DNA of 64,000 nt from Alloalcanivorax gelatiniphagus (lineage in GTDB: Bacteria; Pseudomonadota; Gammaproteobacteria; Pseudomonadales; Alcanivoracaceae), in assembly GCF_005938655.1 (NCBI RefSeq), contig NZ_VCQT01000046.1:186001-250000 (forward strand), read 5' to 3'. Shown one piece after another: positions 63,052 to 64,000 of the stretch. The first letter of the stretch is position 1, and each line of letters starts with the position of its first letter. A program made the translations under genes and the position numbers. The notes under the pieces are model-generated. The model searched no databases, was not told the origin of the DNA, and was given only the letters and a program-made list of their open reading frames with translations.

Positions 63052-64000
63052 GGGGCGGACTTCACGGTGTCGGAGGAACCGGCGCGGCGCAGCGACCACT
63101 GCCGCAGCCGTTCCAGGTACAAATAAACCACCGGCGTGGTGTACAGCGTCAACAGCTGGCTGAACGCCAGCCCGCCGATGATGGTGATGCCCAGCGGGCG
63201 GCGCAACTCCGACCCTTCCGACAGGCCCAGCACCAACGGCACGGCGCCGAGCAGGCCGGCCAGATTGGTCATCAGGATCGGCCGCAGGCGCAACAGCGCC
63301 GCCTGGCGGATCGCCGCCGCCGGGGCCAGCCCCTGGCGGCGCTGGGCGGCCAGGGCGAAATCGATCATCAGGATGGCGTTTTTCATGACGATGCCGATCA
63401 GCAGAAACAGACCGAGCAGCGCGATCAGGCTGAACGGCGTGCCGCTGAAGCGCAGCGCCAGCAGCGCGCCGACCCCGGCCGGCGGCAGGGTGGAAAGAAT
63501 GGTCAGCGGATGCAGGGTGCTTTCGTACAGCACCCCCAGCACCAGGTACACCGCCACCAGCACCGCCAGGATCAGCATCGGCTGGCTCAGTTCACCGGTC
63601 AGGTTGGGGCCGCTGCTTTCCGGCGCCACATGCACCTCGGTGGGCAGCATCAGCCGGTTGAGCATGGCGTCGATGGCGGCCTGGGCTTCGGACAGCACCA
63701 CCCCCGGCGCCAGGGCATAGCCCACCCCCATGGAGGCGAACTGGCCCTCGTGGCGCACCCGGTCCGGCGCCATGCCGTAATGCCAGGTGGCGAAGGTGGA
63801 CAACGGCACCCGCTGGCCGTCGGCGGTGAGCACCTGCAGCTGGCCCAGCACCGAGGGGTCGGCGGTGTAGCGCGGGTCCAGCTCCATCACCACCCGGTAC
63901 TGGTTCAGCTCGTCATAGAGGGTGGCCACCTGGCGCTGGGAAAAGGAGTTGTTGAGCACCGTGGCCACGGTGCGCATATCCACCCCGTAGCGGCGCGCCG
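63048..64000 (-). CDS. RND efflux pump inner-membrane subunit, C-terminal part
   Basis: Partial gene entering from the right edge; about 317 residues are seen. SFSQRQVATLYDELNQYRVVMELDPRY and QLQVLTADGQRVPLSTFATW resemble the MdtB/MdtC branch of the AcrB family. The last six membrane helices follow (SQPMLILAVLVAVYLVLGVLYES, LLIGIVMKNAILMIDFAL, PLGITIIGGLAFSQLLTLYTTPVVYLYL). Substrates cannot be assigned. A periplasmic adaptor is expected further upstream, outside the window. Confidence 0.93.
   Translation of the reverse strand, partial: ARRYGVDMRTVATVLNNSFSQRQVATLYDELNQYRVVMELDPRYTADPSVLGQLQVLTADGQRVPLSTFATWHYGMAPDRVRHEGQFASMGVGYALAPGVVLSEAQAAIDAMLNRLMLPTEVHVAPESSGPNLTGELSQPMLILAVLVAVYLVLGVLYESTLHPLTILSTLPPAGVGALLALRFSGTPFSLIALLGLFLLIGIVMKNAILMIDFALAAQRRQGLAPAAAIRQAALLRLRPILMTNLAGLLGAVPLVLGLSEGSELRRPLGITIIGGLAFSQLLTLYTTPVVYLYLERLRQWSLRRAGSSDTVKSAP

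Overview
The window looks like chromosome of a high-GC gammaproteobacterium. Core gene order and the FadL and long-chain acyl-CoA dehydrogenase genes suggest a Pseudomonas/Oceanospirillales-type lineage, perhaps near Alcanivorax; that placement is inference. From memory, the backbone follows P. aeruginosa PAO1 from about PA4416 to PA4473: division/murein cluster, rnpB, rsmI-lpoA-yraN-diaA-dolP, sspB-sspA-petCBA-rpsI-rplM, tas, acyl-CoA dehydrogenase, zapE, degS/algW-type protease, hisC-hisD-hisG-murA-ibaG-mla, kdsD-kdsC-lptCAB-rpoN-hpf-ptsN-rapZ-ptsO, pmbA-darP. No tRNA, rRNA, CRISPR array, integrase or complete insertion sequence was seen.

Layout. 0-7.7 kb (minus): mraZ-rsmH-ftsL-ftsI-murE-murF-mraY-murD (murD cut by the window), tightly overlapping, with a clear promoter and MraZ boxes. 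7.9-9.5 kb: an MBL-fold di-iron-type protein, an inverted-repeat element and rnpB. 9.5-13.9 kb: rsmI divergent from lpoA-yraN-diaA-dolP. 13.9-24.1 kb: an accessory block with an enolase-superfamily enzyme and GntR regulator facing GMC dehydrogenase, aldehyde dehydrogenase and a TRAP transporter, then a membrane sulfatase/phosphotransferase. 24.1-30.2 kb: sspA-sspB, cytochrome bc1, S9/L13 and tas. 30.4-36.2 kb: a retinol-saturase-like oxidoreductase, an SGNH hydrolase, two small unknown genes, fadL and a long-chain type acyl-CoA dehydrogenase. 36.6-43.5 kb: zapE, an alpha/beta hydrolase, zapG, a stand-alone ATP sulfurylase, a YegS-like kinase, a Nif3-like protein and a DegS-like protease. 43.6-49.1 kb: hisC, hisD, hisG, murA, ibaG and mlaC. 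49.4-57.7 kb: Kdo and LPS-export genes, rpoN, the nitrogen PTS and mgtE. 57.9-64 kb: two related membrane proteins, pmbA/darP and the end of an RND efflux operon.

How the genes work together. Most of the window builds and regulates the envelope: murein precursor synthesis and septal transpeptidation (Mur, FtsI, LpoA), outer-membrane quality control (DolP, DegS), LPS synthesis and transport (KdsD/C, LptABC) and lipid traffic (MlaC). The accessory blocks add uptake and oxidation of an unidentified organic substrate and of long-chain fatty acids.

The most unusual content lies between genes. There are at least ten loci of a REP-like palindrome, one with a seven-copy 13-bp expansion beside rnpB. 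A second family has arms of 7-bp repeats around a related GC-rich core (8784-8944 and 57692-57859), with composite relatives at 36327-36593 and possibly 28978-29096. A near-perfect 27-bp inverted repeat sits at 21966-22072. Two backbone slots differ from the remembered Pseudomonas order: cysD/cysNC is replaced by an unrelated ATP sulfurylase, and the mla operon is reduced to mlaC alone.
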